From assembly GCA_018881555.1 (NCBI GenBank), contig JACAXG010000032.1, positions 3,484,837 through 3,548,836 on the forward strand: a stretch of DNA of 64,000 nucleotides, written 5' to 3'. A program made the position numbers and the translations under genes. The stretch's first letter is position 1; the number at the start of each line of letters is the position of its first letter. Under the pieces are notes generated by a model, which worked only from the letters and a program-made list of their open reading frames with translations, was not told where the DNA came from and did no database searches. Source of the DNA: Amblyornis subalaris. Taxonomy: Eukaryota > Chordata > Aves > Passeriformes > Ptilonorhynchidae. This document shows positions 48,401 to 60,105 of this stretch, in pieces.

Positions 48401-50827
48401 CCAGTGCTGCTTGCCAACAGGAACCAAACAAGGTGTTAGGCTTTTGACAGCAGCCTACTTTCCACTTTAAATGAGTTAAATTGATTCCTTTCTTCAGATA
48501 AGGCTACAGTCTGTTGGGCTCGATAGCAGGAGGTTACTTATGGAAATACAGAGGAGCATAGATGAAATATAAACTACCCAGGCTAATATATTAGTGTATT
48601 TTTGAGTGATGAATGATCATTGCCTGGCAAACAACTTGCTGCTACATCAGCCTTCCACAGCAGCAAACATATAACACGAGCTATTTGTAACATCATGTTC
48701 AGGCGTTTTTGAGCCTCCTGCACTCACGTGATCCAGAGCAAGCCATGGATCACCTTCACACCCGCATGAGGCTGAGCTGAACTGGAGGCCTCATGAGGCA
48801 ATGGCCATCCTCTGAATGCCTCCAGCTGTTCTGCAAGTGAGCAGAGAGGGTTCTGCACGCCCTGAACCTGTCACACAGTGCAGGACACAACCAGCAGAGG
48901 CTGTTTGCCAGCTGGTGCTGCCTGCCTCAGCAGGGCACAGAGGGCCACGCGGCAGCTCCTTGACTCCCTGCCTGGTGCTTCCAGCCTCCGGCTGGGCTGG
49001 GGCTCGGTGAGGTGAGGCTGATCCAGCAGCACAGCCAACTCCCACCCTCGGGGCTCGGATTAACACGTGTGACAGGGAGAGCAGGTGGAGCTGGGAGCAC
49101 ACAGAGCACCCAAAGCTGTCCCCGCTGGCAGCGCGGTCGCCGCCGAGCACCAGCTGCCGTGCTGCTCTCCAGGTACTTGTCATCAGGAGGTGACAGGGCC
49201 GGGAACGCCAGACACATGGCCCTGCACCGGCACTGGTGGCTCTGCAGCCTCCGTGGTGCTTTTAAGGAAAATAATTGGGGACCAAAGTGCCTGCATGTAC
49301 CAGCAGTGACACCACAACCCTAACGCCATCAGCTAGCACTGATGGTTGCTGAAATGAGCCTACCTGCGTGTTGGAGTGGTCAAAGGGACAGCATGTCCTG
49401 GCTCTGCCACTGCTGTGAAACTCTTTGGAGCAGGATGGAGCAGGAGATTCCCCAAGCTTTCCTTAACAAAAGTGTGGGATTGCTTGAGGCACATGCTGGA
49501 TGAGGACCACGCCACAGGACACCACGGGGCACATGTGCCATGGCCGTGCCCCCATGCTGCACAGCCAGGCCCACATGTGGAAGCCTGGGCACCTTTACAG
49601 ACCAGGACACAGCAGGAGTTTGGAGGGAGAAATACTGCCAGTGGCTAGAAGGAGAAGGAAAGTGATGCTAGTTGATTCAGGCATCTGCACCGTCCTTTGC
49701 CTTTGGTCTTCCGAACTGATGCGTTTGGGATTGCTCCAGCCAGAGCTATGGCAAGAGCAGAGGGGGCTCTAGTGAACTCTTTGCTGCCACTGCCTAGAGG
49801 TCGAAACAGTGTCTATTTTTGCCAGGGTCATCCCCCAGAATATTGTAGGAATTAGAAATAAGAGAAAAGAGAAAATACAAATGTTGTGGGGGATTAGTGC
49901 AGGAGTGGAGCTTTATGTGGGGACACAGAAGTGCACTCCTTTGCGGCAGTGCTGGTGTTGCCCAGAAGACCTTCCTGGTACAGTGCTAGATGTGAGGTGT
50001 TTATAGGCCATTTTTCTCAAAAGCTTCCCCAAACATGCCCCTGGTAAGCCCCAAGGCCACCAATGGCTGCACCGTGCAGGCTGGTAGGTACCGACAGAGA
50101 GATTTGCTGTGGCTGCACCCTCGTCTTGACAACACAAAGGAAGGAAACAGCCCTTGCACGAAAAAAATGCAGCATTTCCATTGAAAGNCAGGACAAAAGG
50201 ATGCGAGACAATTTGTGTGTGGCCACAAGGCAGCTCATTTGAGACAAAAAGGAAAGCTGTATCAGTGCAACTTTCCCAGACAGACGAGCCATAAATCAGA
50301 GCGCCCTTTCCCCGTCTCCTGCATCGAGCTTCCCTTTAGCTGCTGCAATTTCGGCTCATTCATTTCCTCCCCTCCCTCTCCACTGCTTCTTTCATTACCC
50401 ACTACAAGACCTATTCAGGGACATCCCCTGAAATGTCCCATTTGTTGAGGGAGTTGCAGTGCTTGCTTTCACTTCCAGCTACTGGACATTCTGAGCCAGG
50501 GGCCCAGTTTTTGGTAATAAACATACCCTTTGTCAAAAAAAAAAGCAGAGTTAAAGTGCCAGCAAGCAGTGTCTGTCTGCTAGACGGGGGGTTGGTCTGG
50601 CCTTAGCCAGCTATTGAGATGTCTTTGTGCCATGTTGCCATAGCTACCCTCCAGCTAAATAGGGAAAGAGCTCCTTTGTCCCAGATTAGGACCAGCAGAC
50701 TTTTGGATCAGAGCCTGATGGAGACTGGGGAAAGAGCTTGTCTGCAGCTGCTGGGACTCTCCTGCATTGTTGTTGTGTGTGCATTAGGCTGGGCGGAAAA
50801 GGAGACAGGGAATTGCTTGAAATAAAT

Positions 50828-50895
50828 TGATTTTATATACATAGATATATATGTATACATATGTTCATATACTTTATTTATATATATATTTATGT
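50828..50895. repeat. AT-rich simple repeat
   Basis: Imperfect TATA/TATG repetition (tatatacatagatatatatg, then tatttatatatatatttatg), low complexity. Confidence 0.8.
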
Positions 50896-51679
50896 ACAGA
50901 GAGGAGGCTGTGGAATGGTGATGGTTGAGGGAAGGTTTGCTGGCAAAGGAGGTGAAACCCGAGTAAAGAGGACTTGAAATAAATCAAGCAGGGCCACTTG
51001 CAGCACTTGACACAGCCCCTGGGGATAGCAACTAAATCCCTTGAAAGGGGGCCACAGGTCCTGACCAAACTATATTCCCAGATGAATCTCCCAGAAGACT
51101 CACATCAAACTAGCTGGCACTGTCCTTTTCCCTGCCTCGTGCTACACAGTGTCAGCCTTGGCCCTGCAGGTCCTTGTACATCTGTCTTTGCAAACTCGGA
51201 TGTGCTGGATTGGGGCAGTGAAGTGTGGCCAGACCAGTCAGCAGGGCGGGCAGAGAGCTGGGGACTCAGGATGTGCTGCAAAACCCCCATGGAGAAACAA
51301 GGAGGCATTGGCCTAAATGTTAAATATGAAGGGGCTTGGCCCACAAGAGATTTTTTTCTGCCTCAACCAGGCCTTTAGCTCAGCACAAGCGAGGCTGAGT
51401 GTTCCCACACTGCACTGATCTAGCTACAGCTCTGAGTTTTCTTTTTTGCCACCATAGACTTCCTAAAATAGCCCCATTTCTCGAGGGTGCTTATGCAGCA
51501 GGGAGAATTTCAGATCTCCTGAGGCTGGGATATGTAAGTGACAACACAGACTGCTTGGGGACTGAATTNACAAGAATTCAGAGAAAAAGGGCTGGATATA
51601 TTGTTTGGATGTTTGGATAACATGTAAACTAATTTTGAAGGAAGGACTGAAGACATGGAAGTAAAGGAAAAAATATGAT

Positions 51680-52110
51680 AAAAATAAATCCAGGATTTAT
51701 CAAGGTCACTTGAGTCAGACTAACTTGATAAGAAAAGAATAAAAAAAAAAGAAAAGAGCAAACAAAGTTCTCCATGGGCTTTTTTGGACAAGGGAAATGC
51801 TTTAGATCTAATCTGTCTGGACTTCAGCAACACTTCTGATAAAAGAGCCACATGGGAAATTATTGTTTGTNTTGGAAGAAGCAGGGACTGGTATTCGAGC
51901 TGAAGGTCTGTCAGGAAACCGCCAAGAACAAACACAACAGGTTCTTCTGAAAGGAAAATGATAGGAGTGAGGGGACATAATGGGTGAAATTCCTTGGAGC
52001 CAGTTTTAGATAGTTTTCTCCTGGAACAAAAAATAAGAAAGAGCTAATGATATTTGCAGACAATACACAGTCGGGAGGCATGGGTGAATTGGGAATAGCA
52101 TAAAGGAAAA
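51680..52110 (+). mobile_element. Degraded CR1-like LINE, reverse-transcriptase region
   Basis: Remnants in the CR1 order are visible: ggatttatcaaggtcacttg with actaacttg (the passage before the RT core), gatctaatctgtctggactt with cagcaacacttctgataa (the LDFSKAFD-type block), and tgatatttgcagacaatac near 52050 (the FADD-type block, here reading FADN). Divergence and indels are high, so this is among the oldest copies. The flanking + strand DNA to 52699 may also be old LINE, but I cannot align it. Confidence 0.6.
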
Positions 52111-52699
52111 ACACACTGCGTTTGAGAGCTGGATCAGCAGACCCCAAGTGAAGAGTTCAAAGTGCCTGGCATGCACGAAGGCTCCCTCTGCACTAATCGA
52201 TTAAACTGAGCCAGGGCAGGTTTATGGACTGCCCTGTGACCATTGGCAAGGATAAATGTTTATGTGTTCCTGGCACTGTTTGACGGGGCCGACCAACTCC
52301 CTGCTAGACAATGCCCAGGCATGGTTTGGGGATTAGCGCCGGCCAGGGACCGCTTCCAACGGGCTGTAGGGATGAGGTCACTCTGGTTTGGAGATTAGGA
52401 GAGTCATGGATGTGGGCCATGCCACACCGTCAGGCCTTGGCTCACTGTACTGGCTCGCCAAAAGTGTGGCCTAAGAAATTACAGTGTTTTGCTGCAGAGT
52501 GCACTGATCCAACACAAAATGAGCACCAGGCAGCAAATACAGTCACAGCTTGCATCAGGAGAGAGACTTCTGAAAGCATCCTTTTGCTCCTTTACAACCT
52601 TTTCTGAAAAAAAAGTGCTTAATCATGGCCTCCTCTAGCCCAGGGTCACCCCAAATAGCTGGCATGCAAAGAAGAAATGTTGGAGGGAACAGCAAACAT
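52111..52699. other. Unassigned DNA between two old CR1 pieces
   Basis: No gene seen. Since CR1-like pieces in the same orientation lie on both sides, this may be the diverged or replaced middle of one old element. Confidence 0.35.
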
Positions 52700-52835
52700 G
52701 TCCAGTGAGAAGAAATTGAGTGAATTTGGCCAGTTCCGTCTGACAAAACAAAAGCTGAGAGGCAATTAACTTGTTCTGTCTATTAATACATCAAGGAGAT
52801 ACACACCAGAGAATGAAAAAAACCCTTGCAAACTG
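52700..52835 (+). mobile_element. Degraded CR1-like LINE, 3' region
   Basis: The words agtgagaagaaattgagtga, gttccgtctgacaaaac and gctgagaggcaatta correspond to the CR1 passage about the 'opening of the 3' block' (gaaaggctga..., cagtctggagaagagaaggctgagggg...). They are strongly diverged. Probably the continuation of the copy at 51680-52110. Confidence 0.45.
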
Positions 52836-53879
52836 AAGGCCACTGTTGGCACCAGTACAAATGTGCATCAGCCAGCCACAGATAACTTTAGACTTTAAGT
52901 TAAAAGCAGTGTTTTAATCACTGGAGGAGAGTGCTTTAGATACAACCACGCAGGAGGAGCACTGGAGGCAGGAGTGAAACTTGGTTTAGGAGGTGATGGC
53001 TGCACACCTGGGAATATGTGTGACACAGTGACTTGTGACAGCAGAGGCTGGTGGCTTCTGACAGACTGGCCTCGCTGACCCACAAGGGCTCCCAGTCCAG
53101 CTTCTTCTCTTCCTAAATAACTCATAGGAAAGCCTGCCAGTAATGACCGCCAGAAGCAATGCTGAGCCTAACAGTTCCCACCCTCCAACAAGCTCTTTCA
53201 CTGACCACATTGACCACAGCCCTGTGTTTGTCAGATGAGGCAGGGCTGCTCATGAAACAAGTCCCAGTTGCTGTACTTTTCCCCAGATTGCTGTGTGAGC
53301 ATGTGGCTTCCTGAGAGACTTGGCCACATTATTAGAAAAGAAAGCATGCAAAAAAAAAAAAAAAAGAAACATAAATTAAAAAAAAGGAGTTCCATAGCAT
53401 GTGTAATAACCAGCAGCCTGCGGATGGTTTAGAAGGCAAGAAATTGTGGTAATTGTTCTGGCTAATAACTCTGCAGAACCAATTTACTTCTTTTTGCTGT
53501 TTCCATGCTTGCTTGTCTCNACTATTAGTAGCGTTTTGTTTATTAAACCAATGCTTTTCAACTGTGGTCTACAGATCCTGGAAGGTTTCTGGGCTACTTG
53601 TAAGCGGTTGTGCAAAAACTAATTAAGAAAAGGAAATCTGTGGTGGAAGGTCTACATTTGCTAGACACAAGTCTCTATTGCAGAGCACTCCTGATCCTTA
53701 ACCATCAGAGCTGAGCTGTCCCCAAACCTTGTCTGGGCAAGACTGCATTTACATGTTGTCCAGCACAATCAGACTGTAACTCATCCAGCCTCTATGGATA
53801 TACATCCATGGGTATATCCTCCCTAATGTAGCCCAGAGGTGTAGCGTCCACCCTCAGTGTTTTCAGAATACAACATGAC
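52836..53879. other. Intergenic DNA with a poly(A) run
   Basis: No gene seen. A run of about 17 A at 53349-53365 followed by a second A-rich run is a simple repeat. Confidence 0.45.
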
Positions 53880-53942
53880 CCTGCTCACTGCAGAGGGGTT
53901 AAAAGGTCCCTTTCAACCCAAGCTATTCTGTGATTCCGTTTA
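53880..53942 (+). mobile_element. CR1 LINE, terminal fragment
   Basis: The terminal CR1 sequence cctgctcactgcagaggggt is followed by ggtccctttcaacccaagct and the end repeats attctgtgattcc. Only about 60 bases are recognisable. Confidence 0.82.
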
Positions 53943-54992
53943 TATACAGCACACAAAGCCTGCAGCTGGGTAGGAAATACACATCCATGTGAGAGAATTT
54001 GGAGAAGGGCCTTTGCATGTCAAAAGAAAACTGAATTATTTTGTCCTGCAGCACCTCCTGTGCTCTCACAGCCTCTCAGGGATTTGGGGAGCAGTTGAGA
54101 AGCCCCAACTGTTGCGGACGAGCTGGAGGAGGAGGAAGAGAATGAGGAGGAGGAGGAAGGGCAGCAGTCCAGCAGCTGCTCTGTTTCAGCGCTTCTTCGG
54201 GCACTTGTCTTTCGGCTAAGTCATCCAGCCCCCGCACGCAATAGTCATAACTTTGCATAGTTTAGGCTTTATCGGCTNTTTAGTCATGACCTGATGACAA
54301 AATCAACAGCACATTCAAATCCTCCAGTAGAAGAATCAGTAGCTCTGAGATGTCTCCTGAGACACAATTTATAAATCCCTCCCACTTCTTAGGCATCAGC
54401 TACAGAGTTTGCATACAGATCCGGGGTTATTTGGATCTAAGAGTTTGAATCCATTTCTGATATTTGCAGTTTGAAGCCATACGCATGTGCCAGCTTCCCT
54501 ATCTTTAAAGCTGCTGATTTATAACATGTGATACTGAAATAAAGAGGGAAAATGAACCAATGTTTCAGGTCTGAGTCCAGGTGAAGCAAGTTGTTGTCCC
54601 TGTCCCCGATGTGTCTCAAACATGGAAAAATAATTTAATTTTTTTTCCCTATATCCTGGGNCTTTATGAGGAAAAATGTGCTTAAGAACATAGGAAGTTC
54701 AGGCAACAATGATTGGAGCCTTACACACAGGCTCCTCAACTACAAAGGCCTTTTAGTCATGAGGGATTTCCGAAGCATAAAGGCTTCTAAATACTTTGGT
54801 AGCTCTGGAGGCAAGAGGTTGCATATATGTTGAGCAGATTTCTTCAGCAGCATCTGCACCACAAAAGAAGTTGTCCCCCTCACTGGAGAACAGCAGAGAG
54901 GCAGAGCATTGTCCTGGCCATCCACAGGGGTGGAATGGATTGCAGTGGTCGTGTAGCTTGCATTAAAGCACTTGTTTTGTGCCTTGACACCA
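53943..54992. other. Intergenic DNA with a (GGA)n-like stretch
   Basis: A purine-rich block at about 54120-54165 made of aggagg/aagag units produces arginine-rich or acidic ORFs in several frames; these are low-complexity readings. No gene seen. Confidence 0.45.
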
Positions 54993-55157
54993 CAGGTGGC
55001 TGCCCAGAGAGGTTGTGGAGCCCCAGTCTTAGGAGACATTCTAAACCTGACAGGAGATGGTCCTGAATGACCTGCTGTAGTTGGCCCTGCTTTGACAGGG
55101 GTTTGGACTAGATGATCTCCAGAGATCCCTTCCAGCCTCTTCTGTGACTCTGTGATA
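54993..55157 (+). mobile_element. CR1 LINE, 3' end only
   Basis: Sequence runs through aggtggctgcccagagaggt, gacaggggtttggactagat, gatctccagagatcccttcc and ends with the degenerate terminal repeats ctgtgactctgtgataga, the CR1 3' signature. Confidence 0.88.
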
Positions 55158-58100
55158 GATACTTCCACACACTTGTATTTACATTATATATGATACACAC
55201 TTACATGCCCCGTCAGTGCTTGGATACATAGCTGACTTGCAGAAGCTCAGCAAGTTACCATCCATCANCTGATGTCAATGACACTCATGCACCCATGTGC
55301 AGAATCTTCACGTGCAACACAGTGTAAACCTCTTTTACTGAGGTCTAAGATCAGTCACATCGCTTCTCAGCTGATGGGCTGAGAGGTACTCCTGCACTCC
55401 CTACTCCAGAGATGGGCTGGAAGGGCACATCTGGACGGCAGCAGCACAGTCACCGTGGCTCAGCATTAATAAGCTGGCAGTAATAAGCTGAGTTGTCACA
55501 AGCTGATCAGGCTTCTGAGCCTTGCATGTATAGGTTCAACTACAGTGTTCTGTGTTGAGGATGAGGAGAGGAGGTGAATGTTTGGTTAACTTGACCTGAT
55601 ATGGATTCAAACCCATGTAAGAAAACAATATATAGGCCTGTTCTGCCACTTGTTGGAGCATATTTCACCAGTAATTCTTGTGATGTTTCTCCCCAGGCCT
55701 TTATGGGAAAAATCTTCTATGATACTTTGATGAATAAATAAAACTTTTGAAGATGTTAAAAAAAATAAGTTTGAGTAATATTGCAGTAATGCATAAAAAA
55801 CTGTTGCTGATGGTAAAAGCTCCTGACCTGGATCAGCTAGTGATTTTTAACAAAACAGGAAACAACTCTCCAGGAAGGTTGCTCTGTAGCAGTGGGATAT
55901 CAGGAGCCAGCCTTGTCCCTGAGCTCCATCTGCTTTGTATCACACTGTGGCTCAAGCCCAGACCTGAACATCACTGGGACTCAGGAGCAGCTGAAGTAGA
56001 CGGGGAAGGCTGGGCCGAAAAGCCCATCAGTTCTTAAAGGAGTTTTACACATTTGGGTGGGCTGTCCTTACAGCTGCTTTTCAGACACCACAGAAATAGC
56101 CTCCCAAATGCCAAATCTACTGAGCTGTAGGACAGTACAGTGGCTGGCCTGACCTGTCAGAGGAGGAAGTTTTCTGCTTACAGGGCAGTGAGAGGAAACT
56201 CTAAGATGNGGCTTCCATCCTCAACCAGGAGCCATATACCCTCTCCTACTGCCTGGCTCCATATGCAGGAAAAAGTCATATCACTTCTTCATCCTGGACC
56301 ACTTTTACTCTGTCCTAGGGACCAGAAGATCTCTGAGGACAGAATATGTCTTGCCAGGCTCATACAGTGCCCAGACCCCAGAGGACCGGTACTGCAAAAG
56401 CAAAGGAAGGTGCTCGCTAGGAATTTGAGCAATATTGCCTGCCTCTAACAAGAAACTTTGCTGGTGCTGTCTGCTGAAAGCCTGTATACATAACCTTCTG
56501 GGAGGAGACATTTAGTCAATACACTTGGTGTGGAAAGCAAAACGTAGGTAGGAGCAAGGGATGAAAGCTCTCTTAATCATTGTCATTGATTTTCTGAAAT
56601 GGCTCCATGTCTGTTCATAAGAAGGATGCAGTGACATCCCATGTTTATTCAGTGTCTGCTCTGGGTGGGAGGAGATGGCCATGCCAATTAAAAAGTTTAA
56701 TTAAAGCTGCAACCTTTCTGTTCCAGAGATGTGGGCCTGTCATCTGCCAATTTATTTTCATGAATAAGTCATTAAAGCTGGAGCTGCTGAGGACTTATTC
56801 AAACAGTTCATGTTTGCAGTGCATCTTCCCTGCTTGCTGGAAATCATTGCAGATGCGGTATCAAGGCCTTGTGAAACTCAAGAATACAAGTCTAAACAGA
56901 TCAGAATTGTATCTGTGATGTTTTACTGCAGTACTGGAATCTCCCAACAGCAGGGATGTGCTGTTACAGTCCATAGCAAGATTAATATAACTGAGTTTCA
57001 TAGACATGTCACACCCAATAAATCTTCAGGAACACCCAATTCCCATTTTTTGTATTGCTGCTCACTGTGGTGCTTACCTCTGTTGATCATATTCCTGTAT
57101 CAGAGAGAAGAGGTGCTTATCGCCTCTGAGCCACAGCTGGCTGGCTGTCCAGCTGCCTGGGATGTGCCAAGTTCCTCAGTGATCAAACCCAGATGGTGCT
57201 ATGAGAGAGGAATTAGAAATGGCAGCTTATGACCTTGTTTGTGACTACCTGATAAATTAATTCTGTATTCAGATAAATAAGCTCAAGTCTGAGTTCAGGC
57301 TGCTTTGAACTACCCCTGGAGGTTGCTTCATATGATTCACTGGTGACTCCTCTCATGGCAGAGGAACACTGATCTGCAACTTAAAGTATCACTGTTGGGA
57401 CACAGGGAGGTGAATTCATGAGCTGGAAAAATTCTGTATTTTTTAGAGATTTGTTACCTCTTGATGACTGTTCTGNTGCTTTCCAAGGTAACTGAGTCAT
57501 CTGTGCTGAAAGAGAAGGCTCGTTCATCCGGACCAGCTGAGACCTGAGTCAGCATTTGGGTGCTGCTGATCATCTCTGTGGGTTCCNCCAGCCGATCTGT
57601 TTCCTTCACTAATTGGATAGCCAGGGCTCTTCCAAACTAGCCAACAGATGAGGAAAGACTGGCCTTAAAGGAAAGTAACAACACAAGAAGAAAAGATGAT
57701 CTGCTTCCAGAAGCAATGGCCAGTCTGGCTTTGTGGGGATTCATCATAAGCAAACCAGGCAGATACCTCACCACTTCAGTGTTGTTGGCTTCATAGCTGG
57801 CAGTGTCTGCTACACTCTGCAGATNAAAAAAACCAATCATTTTGTGGAATTGAAGAGTTGTCCCCCATAAAATGTCACTCCTAAGAAATTTAACATGCTT
57901 GTAGACACAGATAAGACCAACCCCATGGGTTTGTGCTNGTACATGTGTGGATTTGTGCATGCATAAGTTTGTACATACAAGTACTTAGGCACACTGCAAA
58001 ATACATTAGGACTCAAAATTAAGTAATTTGGAAGTTGGCCTAGTCGTTGAATTGACAGTGATGTTAAAGAAATATTTAAATATTAGAATTATTTAAACTC

Positions 58101-59829
58101 AGAAAATCTTAGGAAAATCAAGTCGGAGACTGGGAGGGATGTCCACTCTGTGGAATGACAGGAAGAACCAGACAGCTGAGGTTTTCAAAGACAATTTTGT
58201 GCAACAACTACATGACTCCCACAAAAATAAGTGAAAAATTATATGGCTGAATCTTCTGGTCTGTTCCTGTTTTTCTCCATTACAGCTGTGGCTGCATCCT
58301 TGAGTCTGCTTTGAAAAACTGATCCAAGCATCCAGGCTGTTCAGAGAACAGCAGAAAGGCTCCGTGTTAGAGGTTGTGTAACACCAGAGTTGGAGAGCCA
58401 AAATTCAAGCTGATTCAAGCAGGTACAGCTGGAAGCAGTGAGGTGAAACTGAAAAAGAGAAGCTGCAGATTAAATGTCAGAGCTGCTTTTTCCAAAGCCA
58501 AGGTCTATTAGCCTGGGGACAACATCCAAAGAGAGTTACGGAATTCCCATTAGTCGGCCCTTTTGAAAGATTTGCTATACCAATAACACTCAATAATACA
58601 TTTTTTTGGAACAAACTTATGTTGGCAGAGAAACAGGAGGTGAATTCATAGATCCTTTCTGGCTCTGATTTTTATAACTTTTCACATTAAATCCTAATAC
58701 AAGAGGTTATCTTTATAGCAGGCAATGAAAGGTTTTCCCTGTAGATCACTACTTGAAAAGTACATGCTGCACATCTTTGAAGTACAGGACATTTTATAAT
58801 TTCATTTGATTTCAAGTGACTGAAGTACCCTATAGCCAGCTTCAAGTTAATATTTTAGCAAGAATCAATGACATAATTAAACTTTATGGATGTCTCTCAT
58901 CAGCAGTTCCACATGACTAAGTTTACAACATGGTGGTACTTGGATAAATCATTTTGTATTTATGGATGGCTCATAAAAAGTTGTGAGGAGGACTTATCCA
59001 CAAGGGATGACGGAATAATTACGTACTGGTATGGTTTTAAACACAAATGTAATTTGTTATTGGTGCTGTGAACTGAAATGTGCTTGACTTAAAGGGACAG
59101 TGCTATGTCAATAAAAACCTCACAATAGGGCCTGGTGTTTTGGTTAGCCAGTCTTACATCTCATCTCCAGAAGGATGTTACCTCCCAGCTTTCTGACTCC
59201 ATTCTGACTAATTGTTAGAACCATTCTGGGATGGTTTCTTTGTCCCAGTGGAAAATGCCAGTGGACATGGATGTCAGATTTAAGTGTCCAAGTCATCCAC
59301 CATAACAGATGACTGTTGCCAGTCCCCCCAGAAGGCCGGTCACCTCTGAGCAACCCCAATTGCTCATGGGTAAAGCCAGGACTGTCTGGTCACCCCTCTT
59401 CGATCCCACAGCTACCTTTGGGACCTTTCTCTGAGCCCAACAGAGGAAATGGAAGCATTTTGTCACACCTTTCCCAGCAGGTTGGGCACTCCTTTCCCCA
59501 GGTAATTTTCTGGTGTTGAGTAGCACACACCGTAACAGGGCTTAACCTGCTGAGAACTACATGGAATGGAGAAAACCCACACTGTAACCATCCACACCAA
59601 AGTATGTCCTTCAAAGAGAGACAGCCTTCATTGCAACTAACCATGCCAGTGCCTGGACAAGCAAGTGGGTTTGAGGAATGCAGTTGCTTTACTAATGCTG
59701 GGGTTTGGGGCAGAGTGGTACACACCCCTCCAGGGGCAGCAATGCCCAAGGAGGTGTGTGGGCTGACTTCCTACCCCAACAGGGCTCCCTGCCTGCATGG
59801 GAAGACTTGTGTCCCAGACAAAAGCACAG
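55158..59829. other. Intergenic DNA without supported genes
   Basis: Only short frames without family resemblance. No RNA gene or clear repeat seen. The AT-rich parts near 58020-58090 and 58560-58880 are ORF-poor. Confidence 0.4.
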
Positions 59830-60105
59830 GTTTGACAGGATGAGGGGAAATGGGCTCAAGTTGCACCAGGAGAGGTTTACATTAGATATCAGGAAAAATT
59901 TCATCACTGAAGGANTGGTTGAGCCTTGGAGCAGGCTGCCCAGGGAAGTGGTGAAATCATACCTGAAAGTGTTCAAAAGGGGGGGGTGTGTGTGTGTATG
60001 TGGCACTTGGGGATATGGTTTGGTGGTGAACAGGGTGATGCTGGGCTAATGTTCAGACTCGATGATCTTAGAAAAATTTTCCAAACTTAACGGTTCTATG
60101 ATTCA
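59830..60105 (+). mobile_element. CR1 LINE, 3' end with G/GT-run insertion
   Basis: Follows the CR1 3' region: gaggggaaatgggctcaagt, aggtttacattagatatcag, ggagcaggctgcccagggaa, cctgaaagtgttcaaaa, then cagactcgatgatctt and ggttctatgattc at the end. Between about 59979 and 60010 a run of G followed by (GT)n replaces the usual sequence. The 114-codon + strand frame and the minus-strand frame here are readings of the repeat. Confidence 0.9.

Larger units (their letters stand above)
41811..51679. other. Intergenic DNA without supported genes
   Basis: About 9.9 kb without a recognised gene. It includes a palindromic TGATGTCA-rich patch (42390-42455), a long AT-rich, ORF-poor block (42720-43480), the longest open frame of the window (47261-47959, no family recognised), a small CpG-enriched GC-rich patch (49090-49215) and an AT-repeat tract (50828-50895). 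Confidence 0.45.

Noticed and set aside
54076..54219. Arginine-rich ORF (RRRKRMRRRRKG) resembling a nuclear localisation signal
   Set aside because: Produced by a GGA/AGG low-complexity stretch.
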